This document shows positions 24,201 to 32,916 of a stretch of 33,637 nucleotides of DNA, piece after piece. The stretch spans positions 1 to 33,637 of the forward strand of contig CAJIYZ010000087.1 of assembly GCA_905181675.1 (NCBI GenBank), in the 5' to 3' direction. The position numbers were made by a program, and so were the translations under genes. This DNA comes from Bacteroidetes bacterium MED-G20. Lineage in GTDB: Bacteria > Bacteroidota > Bacteroidia > Flavobacteriales_D > Parvicellaceae. The notes under the pieces are model-generated. The model was not told the origin of the DNA, did not search any database, and was given only the letters and a program-made list of their open reading frames with translations. The stretch's first letter is position 1. The number at the start of each line of letters is the position of its first letter.

Positions 24201-26351
24201 CTGGGTCTGGATATTTGAATTGGATAATTCTGAAATCTTAATATTAATTAAATCAATTTGTTGTTTTGGATAAGTATCTAAAGATTTTATTTTAATGGCC
24301 ATTCTGTACTTATCTTTAGCATCCTCCCATTTTTCATTATCTCTAAAAGAATCACCTTGGGCAATTAATAATTTAAAGGAACTATCAGTTTGATTAAATT
24401 TTAACTTTTCTTCAATTAGATAATTTAAATGCTTTAGCTTTTGATCTACAGTGGAATTATTTGGAAAAAGCTCTTTAGCCTCATTATATTTTGATTTGGA
24501 AACATCAAAGTCTTCAGTTTTTAAAGATTTGTCTCCTTGGGTTATTAAAGAGTTAAACTTTTCTAATTTCTCTTTTGATTCAGCCATTAAAGATTCTTCA
24601 TCAAGAATTTTTTGTTCAATAATTTCCAACTGTTTTTTTGGATATTCTTGACTTTCATCTATCGATAATGCATTGTTATAAAACTGTTTGGCCAACTTCC
24701 AATTTTGACTTTTAAAACTACCATCTGCATTTTTAATAAAATCTAAATATTTCTTTTGAGACTCTTTTTCTAGGTTTGCTATATGGGTTAATTTTATTTT
24801 TATTTCATTTATTTTTTGATCTGGGTAGCTCTCATCATTTTTAATTTTTTTAGCTGCTTGGTAGCTTAAAGAAGCATCCTCAAAATTATCTTCATTAAAT
24901 AAAGCATCTGCTTTAAGTATTTCTGCTTGATAAGCTTTTACAGCTTGTTCCATATCACTTTTAGCATCAGATATTTCTTTTAATTTATTATCAATAAAAG
25001 TTATTTTATCGGTAGGATATTTTTCACCACTTTTAATATCCAATGCTTGTTGGAAGGTAGATTTGGCTAATTGATACTCTAGGTTTTTCAATTGATTATC
25101 TGCCGTTTTTAAAATATTTTCGTACTTACGATCATTTTCAGAACTTGTAATCTGATCTTTAATTCCCTGTTCCGCAATTTTAATTTGGGCAGCTGGATGA
25201 GACTCATTGGGCTTAATTTTTAAGGCATTTTCATAGCTATCAATTGCCTCACTAAAAGACTTCTCTAATAATTGAGCATCAGCTTTCGAAATTAAATTTT
25301 TGTAATCCTCTTCGCTTTCTTTCTCATTTGCCAATATTTTGTTTATATCTGAAATTCTATCCTTTGGGCTTCTATTACTTGGGATAATTGAAGAAGCTTC
25401 GTTATACAAATCAATAGCTTGTTGGTAATTTTTACCATCAAAAGAAGCTTTTGCTTCATTCATTTTTAAGTTGAATTTTTCCGTTATTTCTTTTTGTTGA
25501 TCTAATAATTTCGCTTTTTCAACCTCTTTTATCTTTTCATAAGCAGTTTGAATTCCTGGATTTAACTCCTTTGCTTTATTGTAGTTTTCTAAAGCCAAAG
25601 TATTATTTCCTGTAGATAGAGCATTATCCCCTTTAACTATTAAGTCATTGTACTGTTTATTCAATTCTTTTTCTTGATTAATAAGCTCTAAGTTTTTCTT
25701 GGCTTTCTCAATCTTGCTTTCAACTAAATCGTCGTTATGAATGTTTAAAGCTTCTTCAAATTTCAAAATTGCTAAGGAATAATCCTCTTTATTTAATGCA
25801 TTATTTCCTTCAGATAAAAGTTTGTTGAATTGTGCTTCTTTTAAATTTGCTTGTTCTTCTACAGCTTTAAAATGTCTATCAATTTCGTTTTTTCTTTGTT
25901 TATTGTAAATATTATCTAAAGCTAGATTACCATCAATAATTCTAATTTTACCTACATGCTGATCTGAAACTACAGAATAATCAACATCAGGCTGTTTAGT
26001 TTGAAGAGTAATTGGAATGGCAAAAGGCTGGGTGCTTTGTTCCTCAATAAAATAACCACTTTTAGAATCTATTAAAATGGATTTAGTGGCAAAATTATTT
26101 TTAGAAAAACTAATTATATAAATATGCCCATAGGGAATTTCTATAGGATCATACTTGCCTTTTGAATTGGTGATAACAGATTTAAAAACTTGATTGTCTT
26201 GTTTTATTTCAACTTTTACACCACTTAGTTTTTCATAATTTTCATTATTAACACTACCTGCAATAACTATTAAGGGTTCATCTTGGGAATAGACAACAGA
26301 AAAGCTGAGACTAACATAAAATACAATAATAAATAGTATAAAACGCTTCAA
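21294..26351 (-). CDS. Giant exported TPR-like solenoid protein (17 repeats of about 60 residues)
   Basis: A 1685-residue protein with signal peptide (cleavage near VVYSQ) and CarboxypepD_reg-like domain (about 28-118). Residues 175-1195 hold 17 imperfect repeats: a TPR-like pair (Y..LI..AD.L.....Y..A...Y..A..I.P) plus a third helix (YP..KI.EI...L) and charged linker, 57-68 residues each. About 430 Asn/Asp/Ser-rich residues follow, then a compact end (IVVRGNKGDEYKKV.. to MWDTETN) that looks like a folded domain conserved in Bacteroidota. No catalytic motif or T9SS domain is seen. The start is TTG: no upstream ATG exists before an in-frame stop, and the signal peptide begins at this codon. It probably acts as a periplasmic or surface scaffold; the function is unknown. 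Confidence 0.85.
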   Translation of the reverse strand: MKRFILFIIVFYVSLSFSVVYSQDEPLIVIAGSVNNENYEKLSGVKVEIKQDNQVFKSVITNSKGKYDPIEIPYGHIYIISFSKNNFATKSILIDSKSGYFIEEQSTQPFAIPITLQTKQPDVDYSVVSDQHVGKIRIIDGNLALDNIYNKQRKNEIDRHFKAVEEQANLKEAQFNKLLSEGNNALNKEDYSLAILKFEEALNIHNDDLVESKIEKAKKNLELINQEKELNKQYNDLIVKGDNALSTGNNTLALENYNKAKELNPGIQTAYEKIKEVEKAKLLDQQKEITEKFNLKMNEAKASFDGKNYQQAIDLYNEASSIIPSNRSPKDRISDINKILANEKESEEDYKNLISKADAQLLEKSFSEAIDSYENALKIKPNESHPAAQIKIAEQGIKDQITSSENDRKYENILKTADNQLKNLEYQLAKSTFQQALDIKSGEKYPTDKITFIDNKLKEISDAKSDMEQAVKAYQAEILKADALFNEDNFEDASLSYQAAKKIKNDESYPDQKINEIKIKLTHIANLEKESQKKYLDFIKNADGSFKSQNWKLAKQFYNNALSIDESQEYPKKQLEIIEQKILDEESLMAESKEKLEKFNSLITQGDKSLKTEDFDVSKSKYNEAKELFPNNSTVDQKLKHLNYLIEEKLKFNQTDSSFKLLIAQGDSFRDNEKWEDAKDKYRMAIKIKSLDTYPKQQIDLINIKISELSNSNIQTQYEELIKSADKLFLELSYDEAMKKFDGANEILPNESYPIEKIREIKRLIIEKETKDNEYQTLINQADKEFDSESWEKALNHYVSAKNIYDKDHPIKRIEEINLKLADLKSLKDQKASKRNQYDEIIKNADQLFQENNLLESQTKYQEALKLFGNEYYPKKKLSEIKIKLEDIQSQDEVEQNYNNMISRADALRDENKYQEAKIVYQKAKFIIPQNPYPNEQIVIIDQALNKQDQDNLKIEYDEVIKIADENFNSKKYDEARNFYKKAKEINFTNDYPTQRLVEINQLLSDLASKENDEKQNLASKEKYDGLILKAEDAKTNNQLSKAKQYYLQASKIMPNDPNPNTKILEIEKLIVEQFGNKSREKYDDFVAKAEKFFNDKNFDKSIIYYRKALSVLPEETILKEKIKQVSEAKLIALNNLEKKNQYDLLIKQGNRHLSSKSYSLAIESFQNAAKINPQGEMHKDKVVEINKLMDQDASNGLSSNQSVLNSYSLMYGKEVSGKYSEDQIDRMLGSEKSDDFEKMGIEADFKKNVAEQFAIKNRSKQELKTSLQNDQISVFYKNIQKSFENSNDSRWNNIPKVVDYKEMNMSNLNEIYLFSLENTTRNFNKIETQNQLLENKEVFRSEIIAKNDLLTGKFFDNKSVNDLEWVNRGISTTYSNSIENELILTDFEIENIARLSNRDLLIDKIDSYKEDLLILNEDEEGHSENSTYNSHIFTENMMGLFNTNTSNLDDTRQTKIIPSFGYYQNDYFDNNSTIKIKSINNNYNNFESSQTLISNLNEFALSADDPRNINSFNLDHYLDKKLSKASIWSDVGIDKVYNLHFINEMYKDERSLDNENHEDNRVSNSFNLELYSDSYHSSQVQVNKSDLSADYLNAQYLEQAKEISINKASKINIQKLAQQFPEGITEKVYERKDSNGDVSELTIVRIVVRGNKGDEYKKVKSKWGVSYFKNGGVITQNMWDTETN
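22770..25829 (-). repeat. 17 tandem protein-level repeats (TPR plus third helix)
   Basis: Seventeen repeats each open with a Y or F followed by a hydrophobic trio and an A/G-D position. They share consensus YxxLIxxADxxxxxxxYxxAxxxYxxAxxI and, after a YP, KIxEI. They are degenerate at the DNA level, so the expansion is old. Boundaries were counted by eye and may shift by some residues. Confidence 0.75.
23288..23335 (-). repeat. 15-base direct repeat at 33-base period in a repeat linker
   Basis: CTTTGGAGGCAAGAT occurs at 23288-23302 and again at 23321-23335, a period of 33 bases (11 codons). It encodes LASKE twice in the linker between protein repeats 14 and 15, the longest linker of the array. 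A recent local duplication by slippage is the simplest explanation. Confidence 0.7.
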
Positions 26352-26366
26352 ATCAATGTGTTTTTA

Positions 26367-26397
26367 CAAATATGAACAATAAATGTTTATCAATCAA
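26367..26397 (-). promoter_or_regulatory. Promoter of the giant repeat gene (TTG-N20-CATATTTG)
   Basis: On the minus strand TTG (26397-26395) is followed after 20 bases by CATATTTG (26374-26367), one mismatch to TAnnTTTG. Transcription would start some 10 bases before the TTG start codon at 26351. Confidence 0.45.
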
Positions 26398-26449
26398 CAA
26401 TAATAGATTCAAATAACTAACGAATAAATATTAAAAAGGTTTTATAAAA

Positions 26450-27298
26450 TTATTGAAAAATTGATTTTGCAATGGACAAAGATTTTTGGAGAGAATCTTT
26501 ATTGATTTTTAATTTTACAGCTTTGTCGTCCAAAAATTCTATGATTTTTTCGGTAGCCATATTACCTACTAAATCGTCTTTAGCCATAGGACATCCACCA
26601 ATACCAAGAATAGAACCGTCAAACCTTTTGCAACCAGCATTATAAGCAGACTGAAACTTGTCAAAATAATTATCTGGATTAGAATGAAGATGAGCACCAA
26701 ACTCAACATCGGGAAACTCTTTAATAAGCTTTGAAAATAGCCAAGTTATTACTTTTGGACTACTAGAACCAACAGTGTCACTCAAGGACAAAATATCAAT
26801 TCCAAAGTCTTTTAATAATTTTTCTACCCAGTGAGCTACTATATGAATACTCCACTCATCACCATATGGATTACCAAAAGCCATGGAAAAATAAGTCACT
26901 AATTTTTTATTGTTTTTTATGCATAAATTCTGAATCTTTTCTAATCTCAATAAGGATTCTTTGATGCTAGAATTTATGTTTCTTTTTTGAAAAGTTTCAG
27001 ATATTGAAAAGGGAAAGCCTAAATAACTTATTTCATCGTAAGCAACAGCTTCTTTAGCACCTCTTTCGTTTCCAATAATCACCAATAATTTGGTAGGAGA
27101 ACTATCTATTTTAAGATTTTTAATTACTTCCGAAGTATCTGCTAATTGAGGAATTTTCTTCTTTGAAACAAAACTTCCAACATCTAGTGTGTCAAAACCA
27201 ACTTTTAAAAGTTCATTGAAATATTCAATCTTTATTTCAGTAGGTATAAACCTTGAAAAACCCTGCATAGCGTCTCTAGGACACTCTATTAGTTTCAT
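26450..27298 (-). CDS. Hydroxymethylglutaryl-CoA lyase
   Basis: A 282-residue TIM-barrel protein of the HMGL/isopropylmalate synthase-like family. ECPRDAMQGF (5-14) supplies the catalytic Arg8 and metal ligand Asp9. GAHLHSNP holds metal ligands His203 and His205. GIGGCPMA with Cys236 is the HMG-CoA lyase signature loop, followed by LVGNMATE. The enzyme splits 3-hydroxy-3-methylglutaryl-CoA into acetyl-CoA and acetoacetate in leucine breakdown. Length is close to the family's usual 300. It begins 15 bases downstream of the C25 protease gene on the same strand and may be read through from it; no other leucine gene is near. Confidence 0.93.
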   Translation of the reverse strand: MKLIECPRDAMQGFSRFIPTEIKIEYFNELLKVGFDTLDVGSFVSKKKIPQLADTSEVIKNLKIDSSPTKLLVIIGNERGAKEAVAYDEISYLGFPFSISETFQKRNINSSIKESLLRLEKIQNLCIKNNKKLVTYFSMAFGNPYGDEWSIHIVAHWVEKLLKDFGIDILSLSDTVGSSSPKVITWLFSKLIKEFPDVEFGAHLHSNPDNYFDKFQSAYNAGCKRFDGSILGIGGCPMAKDDLVGNMATEKIIEFLDDKAVKLKINKDSLQKSLSIAKSIFQ

Positions 27299-27313
27299 AG
27301 GGTGTAAGAAGAT

Positions 27314-29608
27314 TTAAGGAACCAAAAGCTGCTTGACAGTTTTGCTATTGTTAATATTGGTTGATAAAGAATATATACCAGAGCTTAAATCAATTTCACT
27401 TAAATCAAGTATAAGTTGGGTATAATTTGGCCCATAAAACCCAGCGTTTAGCAGCATTGATTTACTATATACCAATTGACCTAATGGATTGAAAATTTCA
27501 AAATTAGTTTCTTGATCTTCAAGCAATTCAAAAATTAAACTTACTTGACGGTCAGAATTAATTGGGTTAGGACCAAAAATAAGATCTTCTGAATTGCCAA
27601 GTGGATCAACAGGTGGATTTGTTGTCCTTAACTCTCCAAAATATGGTGTTTTGTTGTAGGCATTTATTACGATACTCAAAGTATCAATTGAGTTGATTGA
27701 GTCAAAATTAAAATCTACTTGGCCGTTTAAAATATTACTTTTCCCAATTAGAGAATCACCATTCCATAATGTAACAGCAGCATTTTCTACGTCACAAATA
27801 ATAGTAGTTGATGTCAAACCAACTTCTTCTGTCTCACTGTGTTCAACTACAATTTCACTAGGAATATCAGATCTAAATAAAGTGGTTGGATCACCGAACA
27901 AAACCCATGTTTCTACTACTTCTTTACCAGGGTTTGGATAATCGTCCAGCATTTTCATTTGCCCACTGTAAAAAAGAGCACCAATTGAATGCATTTTATT
28001 ATCCGAATAGGATTCTACTAAAATATCCACAATTTCGTCTTGACTTGCCATTGGAGGAGCCCATGACATTAAAATAGATGAACCAGCAGCAGCTATTGAA
28101 CCAGATGGAGAACCTAAATTGGTAGCTCTTTGCCAAGCTTCAGAAATACAAGTTCCAGAAGTGAAAGTTCCATTGTTACAAGCAACTGAGACAACAAAAG
28201 GATATTTACCATTATTTGAAGCAGAGTTTATATGAGAGCTGCTAAAATTACCAGTTGCACATGAATTTATATCGCCATGGCCAGTATAATTAAAAAGAGC
28301 AACTCCGCTATTTACAGCATTGGAAATTTGGCTTGAATTAGGGTTTCCATTAGCATCTTCTCCACTATGAGTTCCATCGTAAAATTCGTATACATTTTGA
28401 TAACCATAGTTTAGTAAATCTGTTCTAATATTTCTTAAATGTTGCCAATCTGCTTCTCCATCGTCGCCATATCCAGCTCCTTCATTAGAGCCAAGTCCAA
28501 TAGCATTTAAATAATAATCTGAAGTATCTGGATTTGTTTCATATTCTAAGTTTCTTTGAATGATAGTAGTTAAATCTGTTGAATTTGAAGGGCTAAATCT
28601 ACCAACATAAACATCTGGATACCAATCGTTAGAATTGGAAACTAAACCATATTTTGCATCAGACCATTTAATTTCTGAGTTCCATCCACCAGTTGAACCA
28701 GCATTATAACAAGCAACTTTGTTGTGGTCTCCAACTAGCAATAAATATAAAAAATCAGCGTTTTGTTGGTAATAAGTTCTCACATAATTGTAAATACTAG
28801 TTTCTGAATTTCCGATGTCTGCAATATCTACAAGAACCACTTCTCTACCCGATTGTTTTTTCCACTCAATAAAAGGAGCCAAATCGTTAAAATATTCTGC
28901 AGGTGAAATAATTAACATACTTCCTTCTTGACCAATTGAATTGTACCTAGTTGGAGAGTAATTTAGGTAACGTCTTTGGTAAGAAATTTTTAACTCGTTT
29001 AAAATGTTTTCCTCCGTATTTCTAGTCAATTCATTGTTTCCTTTAACAGATACATTAAAATCTATTTTAACAATTATTTTACTGTATACTTTAAGTGTTT
29101 TTTGCACTGGATTGTATTGAAATGGCACAAAATTCAAAGTCTGTCCCCTTAAGTCTCTCTGTATATATGGCTGACCAAGAGAAAAAATATTAGATGGATA
29201 GTCTAGATCCAATTCGTACAAAGGACCTTTTTTATAAGGAATCAAACTAGGGTCGATATTTCGGTATAAATTACCCTTAGAAGGTATTATATTAACACTT
29301 TCTATCAGAGTGTATTTAGAATCTAAAATTGTGTAGTTGCTAACGCCTGTTTCTGGGAGTTGAATATTAGATGTGAATTTCATTAAATCAGGTTCTCCGG
29401 AATTCAAAATTGGTCTTCCACCATCGACAACAAGTTTCTTAAACTGTATTGAGTTAATTATTTTGGAATCTATTAGAGAATACTTAGTAAGCTGGTACTC
29501 GACAACAATTGAGTTCTGAGAAGAGCTAATTAGCTTAATATCGTAGGAATTATTTGCAATAAAATTTAAACTTAGAAATAAAAAAAAGTAGGTAAGTATA
29601 TTTTTCAT
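27314..29608 (-). CDS. Gingipain-family (C25) cysteine protease with T9SS sorting domain
   Basis: The track starts at a TTG (29653), but that triplet fits a -33 promoter element; the ATG at 29608 gives a good signal peptide MKNILTYFFLFLSLNFIANN and 764 residues. After a propeptide-like region (about 20-225) comes the C25 domain. NYTGHGD carries the catalytic His444 and VSVACNNGTF the catalytic Cys477 (numbered from 29608). An Ig-like segment (VEHSETEEVGLTSTTIICDV) follows, then a T9SS type A domain (FGPNPINS ... LSSGIYSLSTNIN). It is much shorter than the sortase PorU (over 1000 residues) and carries a sorting domain, so it is a T9SS substrate rather than the sortase. It would act outside the cell in protein digestion. 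Confidence 0.9.
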   Translation of the reverse strand: MKNILTYFFLFLSLNFIANNSYDIKLISSSQNSIVVEYQLTKYSLIDSKIINSIQFKKLVVDGGRPILNSGEPDLMKFTSNIQLPETGVSNYTILDSKYTLIESVNIIPSKGNLYRNIDPSLIPYKKGPLYELDLDYPSNIFSLGQPYIQRDLRGQTLNFVPFQYNPVQKTLKVYSKIIVKIDFNVSVKGNNELTRNTEENILNELKISYQRRYLNYSPTRYNSIGQEGSMLIISPAEYFNDLAPFIEWKKQSGREVVLVDIADIGNSETSIYNYVRTYYQQNADFLYLLLVGDHNKVACYNAGSTGGWNSEIKWSDAKYGLVSNSNDWYPDVYVGRFSPSNSTDLTTIIQRNLEYETNPDTSDYYLNAIGLGSNEGAGYGDDGEADWQHLRNIRTDLLNYGYQNVYEFYDGTHSGEDANGNPNSSQISNAVNSGVALFNYTGHGDINSCATGNFSSSHINSASNNGKYPFVVSVACNNGTFTSGTCISEAWQRATNLGSPSGSIAAAGSSILMSWAPPMASQDEIVDILVESYSDNKMHSIGALFYSGQMKMLDDYPNPGKEVVETWVLFGDPTTLFRSDIPSEIVVEHSETEEVGLTSTTIICDVENAAVTLWNGDSLIGKSNILNGQVDFNFDSINSIDTLSIVINAYNKTPYFGELRTTNPPVDPLGNSEDLIFGPNPINSDRQVSLIFELLEDQETNFEIFNPLGQLVYSKSMLLNAGFYGPNYTQLILDLSEIDLSSGIYSLSTNINNSKTVKQLLVP

Positions 29609-29621
29609 GACTCTAATGTAC

Positions 29622-29653
29622 CAATAATATGAGTTTTTTAAAATTTGTGTCAA
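29622..29653 (-). promoter_or_regulatory. Candidate promoter of the C25 protease gene (TTG-N21-TATTATTG)
   Basis: Reading the minus strand, TTGACA begins at 29653 and TATTATTG lies at 29629-29622, with 21 bases between TTG and it. The second element has one mismatch to TAnnTTTG. This argues against the track's TTG start at the same place. Confidence 0.4.
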
Positions 29654-29716
29654 TTTTTATTTGAACAGTTCAATGTTTTTTTCGCAATGAAATCTTAAGT
29701 ACTATATTCGCGGAGA

Positions 29717-31309
29717 ATGAATTACGAAAAAGAAATAAATAAAAGAAGAACTTTTGGAATTATATCACATCCAGATGCTGGAAAGACTACTTTAACTGAA
29801 AAGCTTCTTCTTTTTGGTGGAGCGATTCAAAGTGCAGGGGCAGTTAAAAACAATAAAATCAAAAAATCTGCTACATCAGATTTTATGGAAATTGAAAAGC
29901 AAAGGGGAATAAGTGTTGCAACATCTGTAATGGCTTTTAATTATAGCGATAAACAGATAAATATTTTAGACACTCCTGGACACAAAGATTTTGCCGAAGA
30001 TACCTACAGGACACTTACTGCTGTAGATAGTGTTATTATGGTAATAGATTGTGCCAACGGTGTAGAGGCTCAAACTGAGAAACTAATGGAAGTTTGCAGA
30101 ATGAGAGATACTCCCGTAATTGTTTTTATTAATAAAATGGATCGAGAAGGAAAAGATGCATTTGATTTATTAGATGAGATTGAATCTAAATTGAGTATAA
30201 AAGTTAAACCAATGAGTTGGCCAATTGGTATTGGAGCAACTTTTAAAGGAGTTTACAATATGCATAAAAAAGAACTTAATCTATTTAGCGGAAATAAAAC
30301 AAGCATTGAAAAGGAAGTTTACAATTTAAATGGCATCCAGGATCCTACACTTTCGGATTTCATAGGAGAAGAAGCAACGGAAGTTTTAAAAGAAGAAGTA
30401 GAACTTATAGATGGAGTTTACGGCGATTTTAATCAAGAAAAATATTTGGAAGGAAAGGTTGCTCCCGTTTTTTTCGGATCTGCTTTAAATAATTTTGGAG
30501 TTCAAGAACTTTTGGATTCCTTTATTGAGATATCTCCTACTCCTCTTGGAAGAGATACTGAGTCTAGGTCGGTAGAACCAAGTGAAGAAAAATTTAGTGG
30601 TTTTGTCTTTAAAATTCACGCAAATATTGACCCAAAACACAGGGACAGAATTGCTTTTCTAAGAATAGTATCTGGAAGATTTGAAAGAAATAAATTCTAC
30701 TTACACACTAGACACCAAAAGAAAATAAAATTCCCCAATCCAACTAGTTTTATGGCATCTTCAAAATCAGTTGTTGACGATGCATATCCTGGAGATGTTA
30801 TTGGTTTATACGATTCTGGCACTTTTAAAATTGGAGATTCCCTATCAGAAGGGGAAATATTAAATTTCAAGGGGATTCCAAGTTTCTCACCTGAAATTTT
30901 TAAAGAAATTCAGAACGATGACCCAATGAAAAGTAAACAGCTAGATAAAGGTCTTAGTCAACTAACTGATGAAGGAGTAGCTCAATTATTTGTAATGCAG
31001 CCTGGAAACAGAAAAATTATAGGAACTGTAGGTGAACTTCAATTCGAAGTAATTCAATACAGACTAAAACAAGAATATGGAGCTAGCTGTAGTTTTGTAT
31101 CTAGAAACTTTTTTAAAGCATGTTGGATGACAAGTACAAATAACGAAACAATTCAAGATTTTATAAAAAGAAAATCTACCAATGTTGCTTATGACAAGGA
31201 TAAAAATCCAGTATTTCTAGCCCCAAGCCCATTTTTATTGACTCAAGCCGAAGGAGATTACCCAGAAATAATATTTCACAAAACATCCGAGTTTAAACTA
31301 GATGAATAA
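29717..31309 (+). CDS. prfC: Peptide chain release factor 3 (GTPase)
   Basis: A 530-residue translational GTPase. G1 [12 protein letters not shown] (18-29), G3 DTPGHKDF and G4 NKMDRE are present. The segment [11 protein letters not shown] after G1 and the total length (529 in E. coli) identify RF3 rather than EF-G. It recycles RF1 and RF2 after termination and improves translation quality control. A CGGAGA just before the ATG is one of the few Shine-Dalgarno-like sequences of the window. It overlaps the Nudix gene by 8 bases, so the two form an operon. Confidence 0.95.
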   Translation: MNYEKEINKRRTFGIISHPDAGKTTLTEKLLLFGGAIQSAGAVKNNKIKKSATSDFMEIEKQRGISVATSVMAFNYSDKQINILDTPGHKDFAEDTYRTLTAVDSVIMVIDCANGVEAQTEKLMEVCRMRDTPVIVFINKMDREGKDAFDLLDEIESKLSIKVKPMSWPIGIGATFKGVYNMHKKELNLFSGNKTSIEKEVYNLNGIQDPTLSDFIGEEATEVLKEEVELIDGVYGDFNQEKYLEGKVAPVFFGSALNNFGVQELLDSFIEISPTPLGRDTESRSVEPSEEKFSGFVFKIHANIDPKHRDRIAFLRIVSGRFERNKFYLHTRHQKKIKFPNPTSFMASSKSVVDDAYPGDVIGLYDSGTFKIGDSLSEGEILNFKGIPSFSPEIFKEIQNDDPMKSKQLDKGLSQLTDEGVAQLFVMQPGNRKIIGTVGELQFEVIQYRLKQEYGASCSFVSRNFFKACWMTSTNNETIQDFIKRKSTNVAYDKDKNPVFLAPSPFLLTQAEGDYPEIIFHKTSEFKLDE

Positions 31310-31739
31310 AGAAATTAAATCTTTTAATATAAGAGTTTATGCGTTAATTATTAAACAGGATTCAATACTTGTTAGTAGAGAATTCATCTTTGGAAAATAT
31401 GTTTATAAATTTCCTGGTGGTGGTCTTGAATACGGTGAAGGAATTATTGAATGTTTACAGAGAGAAAGTATGGAAGAAATGAACCAAAATTTAAAAGATT
31501 TAGACCATTTTTACACTACTGACTTCTTTCAACAGAGTGAATTTAATTCTAAAGATCAATTAATTGCAGTTTACTTTAAAGCAAAACTAAGTTCAAAAAT
31601 CATTAACAAATTAGATATTCCCATAAAAGATTTTCCAGTATTTGAATGGAGAAAAATTAAAGACTTCTTAGAGGAAGACTTGTATTTCCCAACGGATAAG
31701 TATGTATTTAATCTTTTTAAAAAAAAATCACAAAATTGA
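31302..31739 (+). CDS. Nudix hydrolase
   Basis: A 145-residue protein with a Nudix box: [20 protein letters not shown] (about residues 40-59), matching GX5EX7REUXEE with the usually conserved Gly at the end replaced. The two Glu of EE and the RE pair bind the metal. Nudix enzymes hydrolyse nucleoside diphosphate-linked compounds; the substrate cannot be read from the sequence. It overlaps prfC by 8 bases and ends inside the convergent DUF2461 gene (12-base overlap). Confidence 0.87.
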   Translation: MNKEIKSFNIRVYALIIKQDSILVSREFIFGKYVYKFPGGGLEYGEGIIECLQRESMEEMNQNLKDLDHFYTTDFFQQSEFNSKDQLIAVYFKAKLSSKIINKLDIPIKDFPVFEWRKIKDFLEEDLYFPTDKYVFNLFKKKSQN

Positions 31740-32396
31740 CTGACCATTCAAATCTGTTGTAAGAACATCACTAAAATAATCGTGAAATGGCAAAAGCAAT
31801 TTGAAATGATCTCTAACAATTTCACTAAAACTGTCTTTTAAAACAATATTATCTTGAAAATTTTTAACAAAAATAAATTGCTTGTATCTCAACAAATCAA
31901 TGAAAGGATGGTTTTTATCAAATCCTTTTGGACAAACTTTTAGTGAGTTACCATTTATAGAATCCCACTTTTTTACAATATTCTTATTCTCAATAACACC
32001 TTTAAAGTAATCTCCATCAGATTCAATTTCTTTTCTAATTCTAAACAAATCATCTTTATTTGGGTTCCAAAAGCCACTTGCTATAAAAGTATTTCCTGGC
32101 TGAATATGAATATAAAAACCACCTCTATATTTAGGTTTAGATCTATGAAAAGATATTGCAAAATGAGTTTTATAAGGCGTTTTATCTTTGGAAAAACGAA
32201 CATCTTTATAAATTCTGAAGACTTTAAAGGATTCCCAATTAAAGTAGTCTTTATTAATATCAAAAAAAGCGCTAAAATATTGTTTGACATTAGAATTATG
32301 TAGGTCAAAAGTTGTCTTATTATCTTTAAACCATGGTCTATTGTTATTGTTCTTTAGCTTTTTTAGAAATTCAAATATTTCGGGTTCTAAATTCAT
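31728..32396 (-). CDS. DUF2461 family protein
   Basis: A 222-residue protein beginning FEFLKKLKNNNNRPWFKDNK, with FRIYKDVRFSKDKTPYKTHF (about 60-79) and GGFYIHIQPGN (about 91-101), the characteristic pattern of DUF2461/TIGR02453. The family occurs widely in bacteria and has no established biochemical role. It lies 4 bases downstream of the VOC gene on the same strand, so the two are one transcription unit. Size and motifs are normal for the family. Confidence 0.92.
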   Translation of the reverse strand: MNLEPEIFEFLKKLKNNNNRPWFKDNKTTFDLHNSNVKQYFSAFFDINKDYFNWESFKVFRIYKDVRFSKDKTPYKTHFAISFHRSKPKYRGGFYIHIQPGNTFIASGFWNPNKDDLFRIRKEIESDGDYFKGVIENKNIVKKWDSINGNSLKVCPKGFDKNHPFIDLLRYKQFIFVKNFQDNIVLKDSFSEIVRDHFKLLLPFHDYFSDVLTTDLNGQSIL

Positions 32397-32400
32397 GCTG

Positions 32401-32829
32401 TTATTTTTTAAATAAATTATTTAGATTTTTAAATGCTTTAAACTCTAGTGCATTTCCAGACGGATCTAAGAAAAACATAGTAGCTTGTTCTCCAGGGAGA
32501 TTTAAAAACCTAATATAGGGTTCTATTACAAATTTTATATTTTCAGACTTTAATCTTTCTTTAAATTTTACCCATTGTTTCATGGATAAAACTACTCCAA
32601 AGTGTGGTACAGGAACTCCCTGACCATCCACATAATTATTACTTGAAATTGACTTTTTATTCGTTTGATGAATAACTAATTGGTGACCAAAAAAATTAAA
32701 ATCCACCCACTTTTCATCCGATCTACCCTCATTAAAACCCAAAATTGAAGAATAAAATTCTTTTGCTATTTGCAAATCATGAACTGGTATGGCCAAATGA
32801 AAAGGGTTTTGTTCAACAGAATTATTCAT
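32401..32829 (-). CDS. VOC family protein (glyoxalase/bleomycin resistance-like)
   Basis: A 142-residue single-module VOC protein: [23 protein letters not shown] (about 11-33) is the typical first beta-alpha-beta unit, and [16 protein letters not shown] near the end holds the usual metal-ligand Glu. VPHFGVVLS (about 73-81) is the second unit. The members range from glyoxalases to dioxygenases and binding proteins, so the reaction cannot be named. It precedes DUF2461 and is divergent from the peroxiredoxin across 87 bases. Confidence 0.85.
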   Translation of the reverse strand: MNNSVEQNPFHLAIPVHDLQIAKEFYSSILGFNEGRSDEKWVDFNFFGHQLVIHQTNKKSISSNNYVDGQGVPVPHFGVVLSMKQWVKFKERLKSENIKFVIEPYIRFLNLPGEQATMFFLDPSGNALEFKAFKNLNNLFKK

Positions 32830-32880
32830 AGTTTTTAAAAAAATTTAACAATATTTTACAACAATAACTTTTGTCTTAAG

Positions 32881-32888
32881 TATATTTG
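32881..32888 (+). promoter_or_regulatory. Candidate -7 element TATATTTG of the peroxiredoxin gene
   Basis: A perfect TAnnTTTG match 28 bases before the ATG. No TTG stands at the 20-base spacing used by the other promoters here, so this promoter may need an activator. Confidence 0.5.
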
Positions 32889-32916
32889 TAAAAGTATTAA
32901 AATTTAAAAAAAAAAT

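Noticed and set aside
24451-24651. 66-residue plus-strand ORF
   Set aside because: Antisense to the repeat protein; the window's only support is its openness.
22770-25829. Possible CRISPR-like or satellite DNA array
   Set aside because: The periodicity is at the protein level only; the DNA units are diverged and contiguous without spacers.
27693-28077. Two small plus-strand ORFs (82 and 63 residues)
   Set aside because: Antisense shadows of the C25 protease gene.
27314-29608. PorU, the T9SS sortase
   Set aside because: Too short and it carries a T9SS sorting domain, so it is better seen as a T9SS substrate of the same C25 family.
32081-32518. Three small ORFs around DUF2461 and VOC genes
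   Set aside because: Overlap well-supported genes in other frames.
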